64,000 nucleotides of DNA from Halomonas icarae (lineage in GTDB: Bacteria > Pseudomonadota > Gammaproteobacteria > Pseudomonadales > Halomonadaceae). Below are positions 55,774-64,000 of the stretch, in pieces. Made by a program: the position numbers and the translations under genes. Each line of letters opens with the position of its first letter. Position 1 is the first letter of the stretch. The notes under the pieces were generated by a model. The model was given only the letters and a program-made list of their open reading frames with translations, did not search any database and was not told where the DNA came from. The stretch lies in the NCBI RefSeq assembly GCF_009901955.1, contig NZ_WUTS01000001.1, forward strand, positions 869,034 through 933,033, written 5' to 3'.

Positions 55774-57753
55774 ATGACGGTCAGGGATGCAGTATCCGAG
55801 CGGGGGCGTCGCCACTCCTCCCTTCGCCTCGTCATCCTGCTGGCAGGGGCATGGCCAGTAGGCTCGGCCACGGCCGCCGAGCTGCCCATCGAGGCGGTGA
55901 CGCTCTCCTCCGGCGGCCTGGCCGAGGTGCAGCGCAGGGCCAGCCTCGAGGGAGATGGCACCCTCTATCTGGAGGTGCCCCTGGAGCAGGTCAACGATGT
56001 GCTCAAGAGCCTGATGGTGCGTGACCCGGCGGGGCGCCTTCAGGGGCTCAGCCTCGATGGCCTGGCGACGCTGGAGGAGACCTACCGTCGACTGCCCTTT
56101 GGCCCGGAGGACCTTGGCTCGATAGCCCGGCTGGCCGATAGCCTGCAGGGGGTCAAGGTAAGGGTGAGCTCCGGTGGGCAGCGTCTCGAGGGACTGCTGC
56201 TGGGTGTCGCGGAGCATGGCGTCGAGGAAAGTGGACGCGCCGTGCAGACTCTGTCGCTGCTCGATGAAGAGGGGGGCGTGGCCACATTGCGCCTGGGCGA
56301 CGATGCCCGCCTCGAGGTGCTGGATCCTGCCCTGCGTGAGCGCCTGGCCGAGGCCGCCGAGGTCAGTGGCCGCGCCCGCACCGATGAGATGCGTCGCATC
56401 GCCATCGACCTCGATGGCGAGGGCGAACGCGATGTGTCGCTGACCTATGTGGTGGCGGCACCGGTCTGGAAGAGTACCTATCGACTGCTGCTCGAGGCCG
56501 ATAACGAGGCTCACCTGCAGGCTTGGTCGGTGATCGAGAATGCCAGCGGCAGCGACTGGAGTGATGTGGCGCTGACGCTCTCCAGCGGTGCCCCCGTCAC
56601 CCTGACCCAGCGTCTGCTGGAGCGCTACTGGCCAGCGCGCACGGAGGTGCCGGTCACTGCCGACAGCATCGCACCGGTGCGGCCCGACGAGGGTGCCATG
56701 GAGGCGCTTTACGGTGCCAAGGCCGAATCCATGATGGCCTATGGCGACGCTGCAGTGAGCCGCAGCGCAGCGGCACCGTCTGCCCCGGCATCGCGCCCCG
56801 AGGTGGTCGAGAGCGCCACGGCGGCCACCTGGCGCCTGCCCACTTCGGTGGATCTCGCGGCGGGGCGAACCCTCTCGCTGCCCTATATCGATGCCGTCGT
56901 GCCGGCCCGTCGTGTTTCGCTCTACCAGCCTGAACGCGGCGAGCGTCACCCGGTGGCGGCGGTGCGTCTGGAGAACACCACGGACGCCTGGCTGCCTCCG
57001 GGGCTGGTGACCGTCTATGACGCAGGAGTGGGGCACGTGGGTGATGTTAACCTGCCCGGGATTCCCGCCGGAGAGTCGCGTCTGGCCAGCTTCGCCGCCG
57101 ACCGCAAGGTGCGTATCGCCGCGAGCTCCCACCCCGAGGAGCGGCTCGAACGCATGGTCATCGTCGATGGTGCCTTGCGGATCACTCATCAGTCGCGGCG
57201 AGTGACGCGCTATGCGGTAGAGAACGATGCCCGTGAGGCGCGAGAAGTGTTGATCGAGCACCCCCGCCGCAGCGGCTGGGAGTTCGCCTCCGAGGCCCTG
57301 ATGGAGAGCACCCCCCGCCATCATCGCCTGGCGCTTGCGCTCGCGCCTGGCGAGAGCGGTGAGGTCATGGCGCGTGAGACTCGGGTGCGGCGTCAGAGCA
57401 TGGCGTTGGCGAATGCCGGCGTGGCTCAGCTGATCGAGTGGCGAGATGCCGCCGACGGCGAGACCTCGGTGCAACTCGAGCGGGTTCTGGAGCGTCGCCG
57501 GGCGCTGGACGCGGTGGAACAGGAGCTGGAAGATGTCGAGGAGCGGCTGGCGCGAGCCGTCGAACGCCAGGCGCGAATTCGTGACAATCTGGCTGCGGTG
57601 GGCTCTGACAACGCTCTCGGCCAGCGCTATCTAGGGGATCTCGAGGCCGCAGAGGAGAAGATCGCCTCGCTGGAGGCGCAGCGTGAGACCCTCGAGGCCG
57701 AGCGGGAAACGCGTCGCGAGACCCTGGCCGAGACGCTGCGTGAGTTATCGTAG
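55774..57753 (+). CDS. Periplasmic DUF4139-domain protein
   Basis: A 659-residue secreted protein: signal peptide (hydrophobic LRLVILLAGAWPVGS, likely cleaved near TAA-AEL at about residue 35), then a beta-rich DUF4139-type domain (LTYVVAAPVWKSTYRLLLE, WSVIENASGSDWSDVALTLS in part) also seen in proteins labelled mucoidy-inhibitor-like, and a C-terminal coiled coil (residues ~575-659, repeated LEAxR). Function is unknown; a cell-envelope role is likely from location. It follows cydC by 31 bp with its own AAGGAG site and precedes the adenine deaminase gene. Confidence 0.8.
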   Translation: MTVRDAVSERGRRHSSLRLVILLAGAWPVGSATAAELPIEAVTLSSGGLAEVQRRASLEGDGTLYLEVPLEQVNDVLKSLMVRDPAGRLQGLSLDGLATLEETYRRLPFGPEDLGSIARLADSLQGVKVRVSSGGQRLEGLLLGVAEHGVEESGRAVQTLSLLDEEGGVATLRLGDDARLEVLDPALRERLAEAAEVSGRARTDEMRRIAIDLDGEGERDVSLTYVVAAPVWKSTYRLLLEADNEAHLQAWSVIENASGSDWSDVALTLSSGAPVTLTQRLLERYWPARTEVPVTADSIAPVRPDEGAMEALYGAKAESMMAYGDAAVSRSAAAPSAPASRPEVVESATAATWRLPTSVDLAAGRTLSLPYIDAVVPARRVSLYQPERGERHPVAAVRLENTTDAWLPPGLVTVYDAGVGHVGDVNLPGIPAGESRLASFAADRKVRIAASSHPEERLERMVIVDGALRITHQSRRVTRYAVENDAREAREVLIEHPRRSGWEFASEALMESTPRHHRLALALAPGESGEVMARETRVRRQSMALANAGVAQLIEWRDAADGETSVQLERVLERRRALDAVEQELEDVEERLARAVERQARIRDNLAAVGSDNALGQRYLGDLEAAEEKIASLEAQRETLEAERETRRETLAETLRELS

Positions 57754-57835
57754 TTGCGTTGACAGCCGCGTCTTTCGTGTTGGCGCGCTTTCTTTCAGCA
57801 TGGCTCCATATCGTTCCAGGAGAGTGAGATAAGCG

Positions 57836-58828
57836 ATGCGAGACTTCCTGACCCGACTGCCCAAGGTTGAGCTGCACCTGCATATCGAAGGCACCCTGGA
57901 GCCCGAGCTGATGTTTGCCCTGGCCGAGCGCAACGGCGTCACGCTGCCCTACGCCTCGGTGGAGGAGGTGCATGCCGCCTATGACTTCAGCGATCTGCAA
58001 TCCTTTCTCGACCTCTACTATCAGGGGATGAGCGTATTGCAGACCGCCCGGGACTTTCATGATCTGGCCATGGCCTACTTTCGCCGTGCCCATGCCGAGG
58101 GCGTGGTGCATGTGGAGATGCACTTCGACCCCCAGGCACACCTCGTGCGGGGCGTCGGTCTGGCGGTCGTCATGGAGGGGCTCTCCCTGGCATGCCGCGA
58201 GGCCGAGAGGGAGCTGGGTCTCTCCACGGCACTGATCATGGCGTTTCTGCGCGACCGTGATGCCGATGAGGCGATGTGGGTGCTGGAGCAGGCGTCGCCC
58301 TATTGGGAGATGCTCGATGCCGTGGGGCTGGATAGCGCCGAACTGGGCAATCCGCCGGAGGCGTTCAGTGAGGTCTTCGAACGGGCTCGCCGTCTGGGGA
58401 TTCCACGGGTAGCGCATGCCGGCGAGGAGGGCCCCCCCGAGTACATTCGCAACGCTCTCGACCGGCTCGACGTGTGTCGTATCGATCACGGGGTGCGTTG
58501 CCTGGAGGACCCGGCCCTGGTGGCCCGGCTGCGCGACGAGCAGGTGGTGTTAACGGTATGTCCGCTCTCCAATCTGCGCCTCAGGGTGGTTGAACGGCTC
58601 GAGGAGCACCCGCTGCCACGGATGCTGGCCGAAGGGCTCAATGTGACCCTCAATTCCGACGACCCCGCCTACTTCGGCGGCGGCATGCTCGCCAACTTCC
58701 TGGCCTGCAAGCGCGCCTTCGGCTGGGGCAAGGAGACCTTCAGGCGCCTGGCCGGCAACGCCATCGAGGCCGCCTTCGTCGATGAGGCACGCCGCCAGGA
58801 GTGGCGTCGACAGCTGGAAGAGGCCTGA
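57836..58828 (+). CDS. Adenine deaminase of the adenosine deaminase family
   Basis: A 330-residue amidohydrolase. Metal-binding and catalytic motifs: KVELHLHIEGTL near the N-terminus, VAHAGEEGPP with the catalytic Glu, RIDHGVR, and LNSDDPAYFGG. The HIEGTLEPEL N-terminus and SDDPAYFGG are characteristic of the adenine deaminase clade rather than true adenosine deaminases, so the likely reaction is adenine to hypoxanthine. AGGAG lies upstream. It opens the purine-degradation block, convergent with guanine deaminase across a strong hairpin. Confidence 0.88.
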   Translation: MRDFLTRLPKVELHLHIEGTLEPELMFALAERNGVTLPYASVEEVHAAYDFSDLQSFLDLYYQGMSVLQTARDFHDLAMAYFRRAHAEGVVHVEMHFDPQAHLVRGVGLAVVMEGLSLACREAERELGLSTALIMAFLRDRDADEAMWVLEQASPYWEMLDAVGLDSAELGNPPEAFSEVFERARRLGIPRVAHAGEEGPPEYIRNALDRLDVCRIDHGVRCLEDPALVARLRDEQVVLTVCPLSNLRLRVVERLEEHPLPRMLAEGLNVTLNSDDPAYFGGGMLANFLACKRAFGWGKETFRRLAGNAIEAAFVDEARRQEWRRQLEEA

Positions 58829-58853
58829 CCGGCCAGACGTATCGTCATGACCG

Positions 58854-58881
58854 AAGACGGCAGCCCAGAGGCTGCCGTCTT
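58854..58881. terminator. Bidirectional terminator between adenine and guanine deaminase genes
   Basis: A perfect 12-bp stem, AAGACGGCAGCC with GGCTGCCGTCTT, around loop CAGA, 26 bp after the adenine deaminase stop; the stem ends in TT on both strands. Confidence 0.85.
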
Positions 58882-58957
58882 GCTATCCAGGCCCGGCGCA
58901 TGGTCAGGCCTGCATCATCCTATCGGGCTCAACAGCTACAAATGGATATGACCGGTA

Positions 58958-60277
58958 TCAGCCATCGCGACGATGCTGTAGCCGACCATCGGCCCAGGTC
59001 TCGGCGACACAGCGGTCGTCTCCCATCATCATCAGCGCAAAGAGCGTCTCGGCCAGGCTTTGACTGCGGGCGGTTCGTCGCGCCAGCAGCGGGGTGGCGG
59101 CGGGGTCGAGAACCACGAAGTCGGCATCCATTCCCGGCGCCAGGCGGCCGATATGATCGTCGAGGGAGAGGGCGCGGGCGTTGCCCAGTGTCAGCCCAAA
59201 GAGGCCTTGCCAGGCGGTGAGGGGCTGTCCACGCAGCTGGCCTACCTGGTAGGCGGCCTTGAGCGTTGCCAGGCCCGAGAGGTCAGTGCCGCCGCCAACA
59301 TCGCTGGCAAAGGTGACGTTCAACGCCCTCTCCCGGGCAGCCTGACGGTCGAACAATCCGCTGCCCAGGAAGAGATTGGAGCTGGGGCAGAAGGCCAGGT
59401 TGGCTCCGCGTTCGGCCAGCCGTGTGCGCATCTCGTTGTCGAGGTGGATGCCATGGGCGAAGGTACTGCGCGGGCCGACCAGCCCCGACTGTTCATAGAC
59501 CTCCAGGTAGTCCCGACTGCCCGGGAAGAGCTCAGCGACCCAGTCGAGTTCGCCGGTGTTCTCGGCCAGGTGGGTCTGGACCCACAGGCTGGCGTCGCTG
59601 CGCAGCACCCCTCCTGCGGCGTCGAGCTGCGCGCGAGTGGAGGTCGGGGCGAAGCGCGGCGTCAGGCTGTAGCCTAGCCGCCCCTTGCCGTGCCAGTCGC
59701 CGATCAGTCGCTCACTGTCCCGGATGCCCCCCTCGAGGTCGTCGGTCAGCCCTGCCGGAGCGTGGCGGTCCATCAGTACCTTGCCTGCCAGCATGCACAG
59801 GCCGCGGCGGTGACTGGCGGCGAAGAAGGCATCCACCGAGGCGGGATGGCTGGAGCAGAACACCTGAGCGGTGGTGGTGCCGACCCGCAACAGCTCGTCG
59901 AGAAAGGCATCGGACAGCGCCGCGGCGTGGTCGCGGTCGGCGAAGCGCTGCTCCTCAGGGAAGGTGTAGTCATTGAGCCAGTCGAGCAACTGGCGTCCGT
60001 AGGAGGCGATGATCTCGAGTTGCACATAGTGGACATGGCTATCGATAAAGCCCGGGACAATCAGCTTGCCGCGGTGATCGATCACCTCGGTGTCGGGGGG
60101 CAGGGTCGGTGCCAGGCGGGTGTACTCCTCCACCGCCCGGATCCGACCATGCTCGATCCACAGGGCGCCATCGGCGATATGGCGCACACTGCCCGGGGCG
60201 GGCGTGTCGCTGTCGCCGGGGTCGGCATCGAAGCTCAGCAGTTCGGCGCGCAGCACGCGCGAGTCAGACTTTGTCAT
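58958..60277 (-). CDS. guaD: Guanine deaminase
   Basis: Zinc amidohydrolase converting guanine to xanthine. The 439-residue protein has the metal motif PGFIDSHVHYVQ, the family-specific WLNDYTFPEEQRF, VFCSSHP, THLAENTGE, AHGIHL and SDVGGGTDLSG. I chose the ATG at 60277; a GTG immediately before it (60280) is also possible. It is the last gene of the minus-strand xdhA-xdhB-xdhC-guaD operon, feeding xanthine to the dehydrogenase. Confidence 0.95.
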   Translation of the reverse strand: MTKSDSRVLRAELLSFDADPGDSDTPAPGSVRHIADGALWIEHGRIRAVEEYTRLAPTLPPDTEVIDHRGKLIVPGFIDSHVHYVQLEIIASYGRQLLDWLNDYTFPEEQRFADRDHAAALSDAFLDELLRVGTTTAQVFCSSHPASVDAFFAASHRRGLCMLAGKVLMDRHAPAGLTDDLEGGIRDSERLIGDWHGKGRLGYSLTPRFAPTSTRAQLDAAGGVLRSDASLWVQTHLAENTGELDWVAELFPGSRDYLEVYEQSGLVGPRSTFAHGIHLDNEMRTRLAERGANLAFCPSSNLFLGSGLFDRQAARERALNVTFASDVGGGTDLSGLATLKAAYQVGQLRGQPLTAWQGLFGLTLGNARALSLDDHIGRLAPGMDADFVVLDPAATPLLARRTARSQSLAETLFALMMMGDDRCVAETWADGRLQHRRDG

Positions 60278-60315
60278 CACGTTGTCGAGGCTCAGTGGGT
60301 CTTTTGGGTCGCTGG

Positions 60316-61188
60316 CTAGAAGAGAGCGCGCAGCTCGGCCGAGTCAAGGCCCCGTTGGTCGGGGCGTTCGTTATCCGCCACCAGTGGCAACAGCTCGGCC
60401 ACGGTGGCCAGGGCGATGGCGTAGGGGCGCTTGTCGCCGCCACGCTGTTGGCTTCCCTCCGGGCCTGCCATCATGCCCATGGGACAGCGCACCCGGGCCA
60501 GGGCGGCCTCATCGTGGCCGGCGTCGCGCAGACGCGAGCGGAAGCTTGCCCACTTGCTCCGGGAGCCGATCAGGCCGATGGAGGCGCAGTCACCGCGTCG
60601 CAGCAGGGCGTCTACCAGGGCGCGGTCCTCGGCATGGTCGTGGGTCATCACCAGACAGTGGGCGCCCGGGGGCAGGGCGCCCACGGCGGCCTCGGGGTCC
60701 GGTGCCGGACGGCATGCCAGCCGCGCCTGGTGGGATGCCCAGTCGGGAAAGACGCCCTCGCGGCTGTCGTGCCATAGCAGCTGCCAGCCGAGCGGCTCGA
60801 CCAGGCGGGCGATCTCGCTGCCCACATGGCCGGCGCCGAATAGCGCCAGGGTGGTGGTGCTGCCGGGGAAGACCTCGATCAGCACATTGACGAAGCCACC
60901 ACAGCACTGGCCACTGCGACCGCCCAGGCTGAAGGCTTCCAGGCTGATGCCGGGCTGCGGTTGCCCGTCATCACCGGCCAGGCGCTGCCTAGCGGCGGCG
61001 ATGGTCTGCCACTCGAAGGTGCCACCTCCCAGGGTGTCGTAGACGGCGTCTGTGGTGATCACCATGCGTGCCCCGGGCTCGCGTGGCGTCGAGCCGGCGC
61101 TGGTGACCTGAGTGGCCAGGGCGTGGGGCACGCCCTCCTGCTGCAGGCGGTGAAGGGCGGCGTGCCAGCATTCCGGGCGCGCACTCAT
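60316..61188 (-). CDS. xdhC: Xanthine dehydrogenase accessory protein XdhC
   Basis: Chaperone that binds sulfurated molybdenum cofactor and inserts it into XdhB. The 290-residue protein has VTSAGSTPREPGARM, the GRSGQCCGG cysteine pair, the Rossmann-like LFGAGHVGSEIARL and IGLIGSRSKW. Length is typical. Its ATG overlaps the xdhB stop by four bases (61185-61188), so the two are translated together; guaD follows. Confidence 0.95.
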   Translation of the reverse strand: MSARPECWHAALHRLQQEGVPHALATQVTSAGSTPREPGARMVITTDAVYDTLGGGTFEWQTIAAARQRLAGDDGQPQPGISLEAFSLGGRSGQCCGGFVNVLIEVFPGSTTTLALFGAGHVGSEIARLVEPLGWQLLWHDSREGVFPDWASHQARLACRPAPDPEAAVGALPPGAHCLVMTHDHAEDRALVDALLRRGDCASIGLIGSRSKWASFRSRLRDAGHDEAALARVRCPMGMMAGPEGSQQRGGDKRPYAIALATVAELLPLVADNERPDQRGLDSAELRALF

Positions 61189-63602
61189 GGCACTACCTCC
61201 TCGCTGGGCCGTGTCTCCAGATGGGCATGGCGGCGCAACGCCTCGGCGGCCATCAATACCCGCTCCGGCGTTGCCGGGGTGTCCAGACGCGGTGCCTCAC
61301 GGTAGTTCACCAGGCTTGCCAGGGCATCGCGCAGCGCCGACCACACCGAGATGGCCAGCATGAAGGGGGGCTCGCCCACCGCCTTGGAGCGGTAGAGGCT
61401 GGCCATGGAGTTGGGGTGGCCCTCCATCAGCTCGACGTTGAACACCGGCGGCAGGTCGCCGAAGGTGGGGATCTTGTAGGTGGCTGGTCCTTCGTTGAGC
61501 AGGCGCCCGTCGCCGTTCCACCTGAGCTCCTCGCTGGTCAGCCAGCCCATGCCCTGGATGAAACCACCTTCGACCTGGCCCAGGTCGATGGCCGGGTTGA
61601 GCGAGTCGCCGACGTCGTGAAGGATGTCGACGCGTGTCACCTGATACTCCCCCGTCAGGGTGTCGACCTGGACCTCACTGACGGCGGCGCCGAAGGCGTA
61701 GTAGTAGAAGGGGCGCCCCTTGCCGGTTTCGCGGTCATAGTGGATCAGCGGGGTGGCATAGAAGCCCTTCTCGGAGAGCGATATCCGCCCGAAGTAGGCC
61801 GCCTGCACCAGCTCACCCCAGGGGATGCGCCGCTGGCTCTCGCCGCTGCCGGCCACCAGGTGGCCCGCTTCCAGGCGCATGCCGTCGCGCTCCAGCCCCT
61901 GGTCGGCATGCAGATTCGCGGCGGCGAAGTCGAAGAGCCGCTCCTTGAGCCTGAGACAGGCGTCCCGGGCGGCCATGCCGTTGAGGTCGGCGCCGCTGGA
62001 GGCGGCCGTCGGTGAGGTGTTGGGAACCTTGTCGGTGCGGGTGGCGGTGATGCGTACCGCCTCGAGATCCAGCCCCAGCTCGCGTGCCACCACCTGGCAG
62101 ATCTTGGTATGCAGCCCCTGACCCATCTCGGTGCCGCCGTGATTGATCTGCACGCTACCGTCGGTATAGACGTGGAGCAGGGCGCCGGCCTGGTTGAGGT
62201 GCTGGGCGGTGAAGGAGATGCCGAACTTCACCGGCGTCAGCGCCAGTCCGCGCTTGAGCACGGGGCTTTGGGCATTGAAGTCGATGATCTCGCGGCGACG
62301 CTGCCAGTACTCGCTGGAGGTCTCCAACCGCTCGACCAGCTCGTGCAGCAGGCCGAGCTGCTCCACCGTCTGACCATAGTGGGTGGTACGACGCAGGGGC
62401 GCCTCGCCACCGCGGTAGAGGTTGCGCTTGCGAATGGTCAGCGGGTCCTCGCCGACACGCCGCGCAATATCGTCCATGGCCGCTTCGATTACCATCATGC
62501 CCTGGGGCCCCCCGAAGCCACGGAAGGCGGTGTTGGAGGCGAAGTGGGTGCGTGCTCGGTGGCCGGTGACCCGGGCCTGGCCCAGCGAGTAGGCATTATC
62601 GGCGTGGAACATGGCGCGGTCGACGATCGCCTCGGAGAGGTCCGGCGAGTATCCGCAGTCACCGATCAGGGTAAGTTCGCCGCCCTGGATCACGCCCGCC
62701 TCGTCGATGCCCAGCCGGTAGCGATTGTGGAAGGGGTGGCGCTTGCCGGTGGCGCGCATGTCCTCGGCGCGGGGCAGGCGTAGCTTGGCGGCACGCCCGG
62801 TGCGACGGCTGATCAGGGCGGCGATGCACGCCCACGGCGAGGCCTGGGTCTCCTTGCCTCCGAAGCCGCCCCCCATGCGGCGCACCTCCACCGTCACCGC
62901 ATGCAGGGGAATGCCCAACACCTCGGCGACCAACTTCTGGGTCTCGCTGGGGTGCTGGTTGGAGGTGTGAACCACGACGCCCTCGTCCTCGGTGGGCGTC
63001 ACCAGGCAGGCCTGGCCCTCGAGATAGAAGTGCTCCTGACCGCCGACAAACTGCTCGCCCTCCACGACCGAGGAGGCCATGGCGAGGGTGGCCTGCCAGT
63101 CGCCGCTCTCCTGAACGTGGGTCGGGCGCACGAGCTCGCCGCGCTCGGCGGCGGCCACCGGGTCGAGGCTGGCCGGCTGCTCGTCGATCTTCACGACGCC
63201 TGCGTCCATGGCGGCCTTGACCGCCTCTCGGGCGGCGCGCTGGCTCTGTGCGGCGATGGCGAACAGGACCTGGCCCGCGTAGCTGATCTCTTCTTCCACA
63301 AAGATCGGATCGCCGGGAAATACCGGACCGATATCGGTATGCCCCGGCACGTCGTGAAAGCCGACCGCGTCGACCACGCCGGGCAGGGCGCGCACCCGCT
63401 CCATGTCGACCGGCGCCAGGCGGCCGTGGGCCACCGGAGAGAGCGCCAGTGCCAGGTGCAGGCATCCCGCCGGCGCCTGAATATCATCGATATAGGTGGC
63501 TCGCCCGGTCACGTGTTTGATCGCGCTTTCGTGGGCGTGAGCGTGGGTGCTGCTGGCGGTGGCGCTTCCCTGGCGCTGGCGGGGCTTAGTGAGCGTACGC
63601 AT
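61185..63602 (-). CDS. xdhB: Xanthine dehydrogenase molybdopterin-binding subunit
   Basis: An 805-residue molybdenum hydroxylase large subunit oxidising hypoxanthine and xanthine to urate. Visible family elements are KHVTGRATYIDDI at the N-terminus, RMGGGFGGKETQ, AFRGFGGPQGM, NHGGTEMGQGLHTK (with the Gln/Gly molybdopterin contacts) and the C-terminal KAVGEPPFML with the catalytic Glu. Length is standard. Its 5' end overlaps the xdhA stop by 17 bp. Confidence 0.96.
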   Translation of the reverse strand: MRTLTKPRQRQGSATASSTHAHAHESAIKHVTGRATYIDDIQAPAGCLHLALALSPVAHGRLAPVDMERVRALPGVVDAVGFHDVPGHTDIGPVFPGDPIFVEEEISYAGQVLFAIAAQSQRAAREAVKAAMDAGVVKIDEQPASLDPVAAAERGELVRPTHVQESGDWQATLAMASSVVEGEQFVGGQEHFYLEGQACLVTPTEDEGVVVHTSNQHPSETQKLVAEVLGIPLHAVTVEVRRMGGGFGGKETQASPWACIAALISRRTGRAAKLRLPRAEDMRATGKRHPFHNRYRLGIDEAGVIQGGELTLIGDCGYSPDLSEAIVDRAMFHADNAYSLGQARVTGHRARTHFASNTAFRGFGGPQGMMVIEAAMDDIARRVGEDPLTIRKRNLYRGGEAPLRRTTHYGQTVEQLGLLHELVERLETSSEYWQRRREIIDFNAQSPVLKRGLALTPVKFGISFTAQHLNQAGALLHVYTDGSVQINHGGTEMGQGLHTKICQVVARELGLDLEAVRITATRTDKVPNTSPTAASSGADLNGMAARDACLRLKERLFDFAAANLHADQGLERDGMRLEAGHLVAGSGESQRRIPWGELVQAAYFGRISLSEKGFYATPLIHYDRETGKGRPFYYYAFGAAVSEVQVDTLTGEYQVTRVDILHDVGDSLNPAIDLGQVEGGFIQGMGWLTSEELRWNGDGRLLNEGPATYKIPTFGDLPPVFNVELMEGHPNSMASLYRSKAVGEPPFMLAISVWSALRDALASLVNYREAPRLDTPATPERVLMAAEALRRHAHLETRPSEEVVP

Positions 63603-64000
63603 GGAGCATGACCTCCCGGGAGCCGTGGGAATTGTTGTCGAGTTGATCTCTTTGACTCACAACCAGACGCAGCCGTTCGAGCAGGTTGGCGGCGCTGAGG
63701 CGGCGGTAGTTGGCGCTGCCGCGCACATCACTCATGGGCTGGAAGTCCGTCTCGAGGGCGGCACGGGCCGCAGCGAAGGCCGCAGGTGTAGGGGCGTATC
63801 CCTCCAGGGCCGCCTCGGCCGCGAGGGCGCGTTTGGGGGTCGCCGCCATGCCGCCGAAGGCCAGGCGCACGTCGCGCATCACGCCGTCGTCGAGGCGCCA
63901 GGTAAAGGCGCCGAGTACCGCAGAGATATCATCCTCACGACGCTTCGAGAGCTTCCAGATCCTCAGTTCCCGTTCGGGCTGGGGGTGGGGCAGGAAAATG
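63586..64000 (-). CDS. xdhA: Xanthine dehydrogenase small subunit, 3' part (truncated by window edge)
   Basis: Only the C-terminal ~137 residues are in the window; the frame is open to the last base, so the gene continues beyond 64000. The visible part is the C-terminal half of the FAD domain (CO-dehydrogenase flavoprotein type): RREDDISAVLGAF, DVRLAFGGMAATPKRA and the DVRGSANYRRLSAANLLERL end. The 2Fe-2S and FAD-binding parts lie outside. It is the first known gene of the xdhABC-guaD operon. Confidence 0.93.
   Translation of the reverse strand, partial: IFLPHPQPERELRIWKLSKRREDDISAVLGAFTWRLDDGVMRDVRLAFGGMAATPKRALAAEAALEGYAPTPAAFAAARAALETDFQPMSDVRGSANYRRLSAANLLERLRLVVSQRDQLDNNSHGSREVMLHAYAH

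Noticed and set aside
55759..57474. A 571-codon open frame antisense to the DUF4139 gene
   Set aside because: The plus-strand product has a signal peptide and family-like segments; the antisense product is a His/Gly/Arg-rich shadow.

Overview
The window looks like a chromosomal segment of a GC-rich halophilic gammaproteobacterium, most likely Halomonas or a close relative in the Halomonadaceae. Evidence: very high GC, the gyrA-serC-pheA-tyrA/aroA-cmk-rpsA supra-operon with a fused TyrA-AroA, an MvaT-type rather than enteric H-NS protein, a CIO-type bd oxidase, and stand-alone DUF2789, HlyU-family and Cory-CC-star genes. No tRNA, rRNA, CRISPR array, prophage or intact insertion sequence was seen. 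Coding density is high and nearly every gene is housekeeping or metabolic; the unusual material is in small proteins, intragenic and intergenic repeats, and a few rare domain combinations.

Layout. 1-3690: a heptanucleotide tandem array abutting rnt (RNase T), then argG with a clear terminator, an HlyU-family gene and a DUF294 nucleotidyltransferase gene. 3687-9101 (minus): a signalling operon of a receiver-only response regulator, a membrane-bound PAS/exonuclease protein, a tiny membrane protein and a sodium-symporter/histidine kinase fusion. This module resembles the carbon-source (acetate-type) sensing clusters of pseudomonads. 9217-9377: a MITE-like palindromic element upstream of a glutathione transferase gene. 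10272-13291: cstA, a Cory-CC-star gene and an ArsA/Get3-like ATPase gene. 13350-18625 (minus): nth, an orphan soluble RnfB-like gene, metG and thiI. 18759-23671 (minus): a small unknown gene, a LapD-like c-di-GMP receptor, an acyltransferase and rdgC.

23825-34312 (plus): a thioesterase, gyrA, then serine/aromatic amino-acid and nucleotide genes ending in rpsA. tyrA-aroA carries three 42-bp in-frame repeats inside the NAD-binding domain. 34681-35612: an mvaT-like gene followed by a small gene whose C-terminus matches the MvaT oligomerisation helix. 35618-38196 (minus): a YkgJ-type protein and queC-queE-queD for queuosine precursor synthesis, with QueD being a tandem-domain form. 38422-44649: trhP, a DUF2789 gene, asparaginase with three 25-bp repeats in its leader, a CynX/NimT-like transporter, an unknown gene and rhlE. 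44801-48549 (minus): pqiABC lipid-transport genes. 48667-55742 (plus): a Ca2+/Na+ antiporter, cioAB (cydAB-like) and cydDC. 55774-57753: a periplasmic DUF4139 protein.

57836-64000: a purine-salvage/catabolism block (adenine deaminase, guanine deaminase, xdhC, xdhB, xdhA) that converges adenine and guanine on hypoxanthine/xanthine and oxidises them; xdhA runs off the right edge. The best candidates for something not yet described are the MvaT-helix protein next to mvaT, the CstA/Cory-CC-star/ArsA trio, the symporter-kinase/exonuclease signalling module, and the repeat-expanded TyrA. All functional statements come from motifs read by eye; no database search was run.
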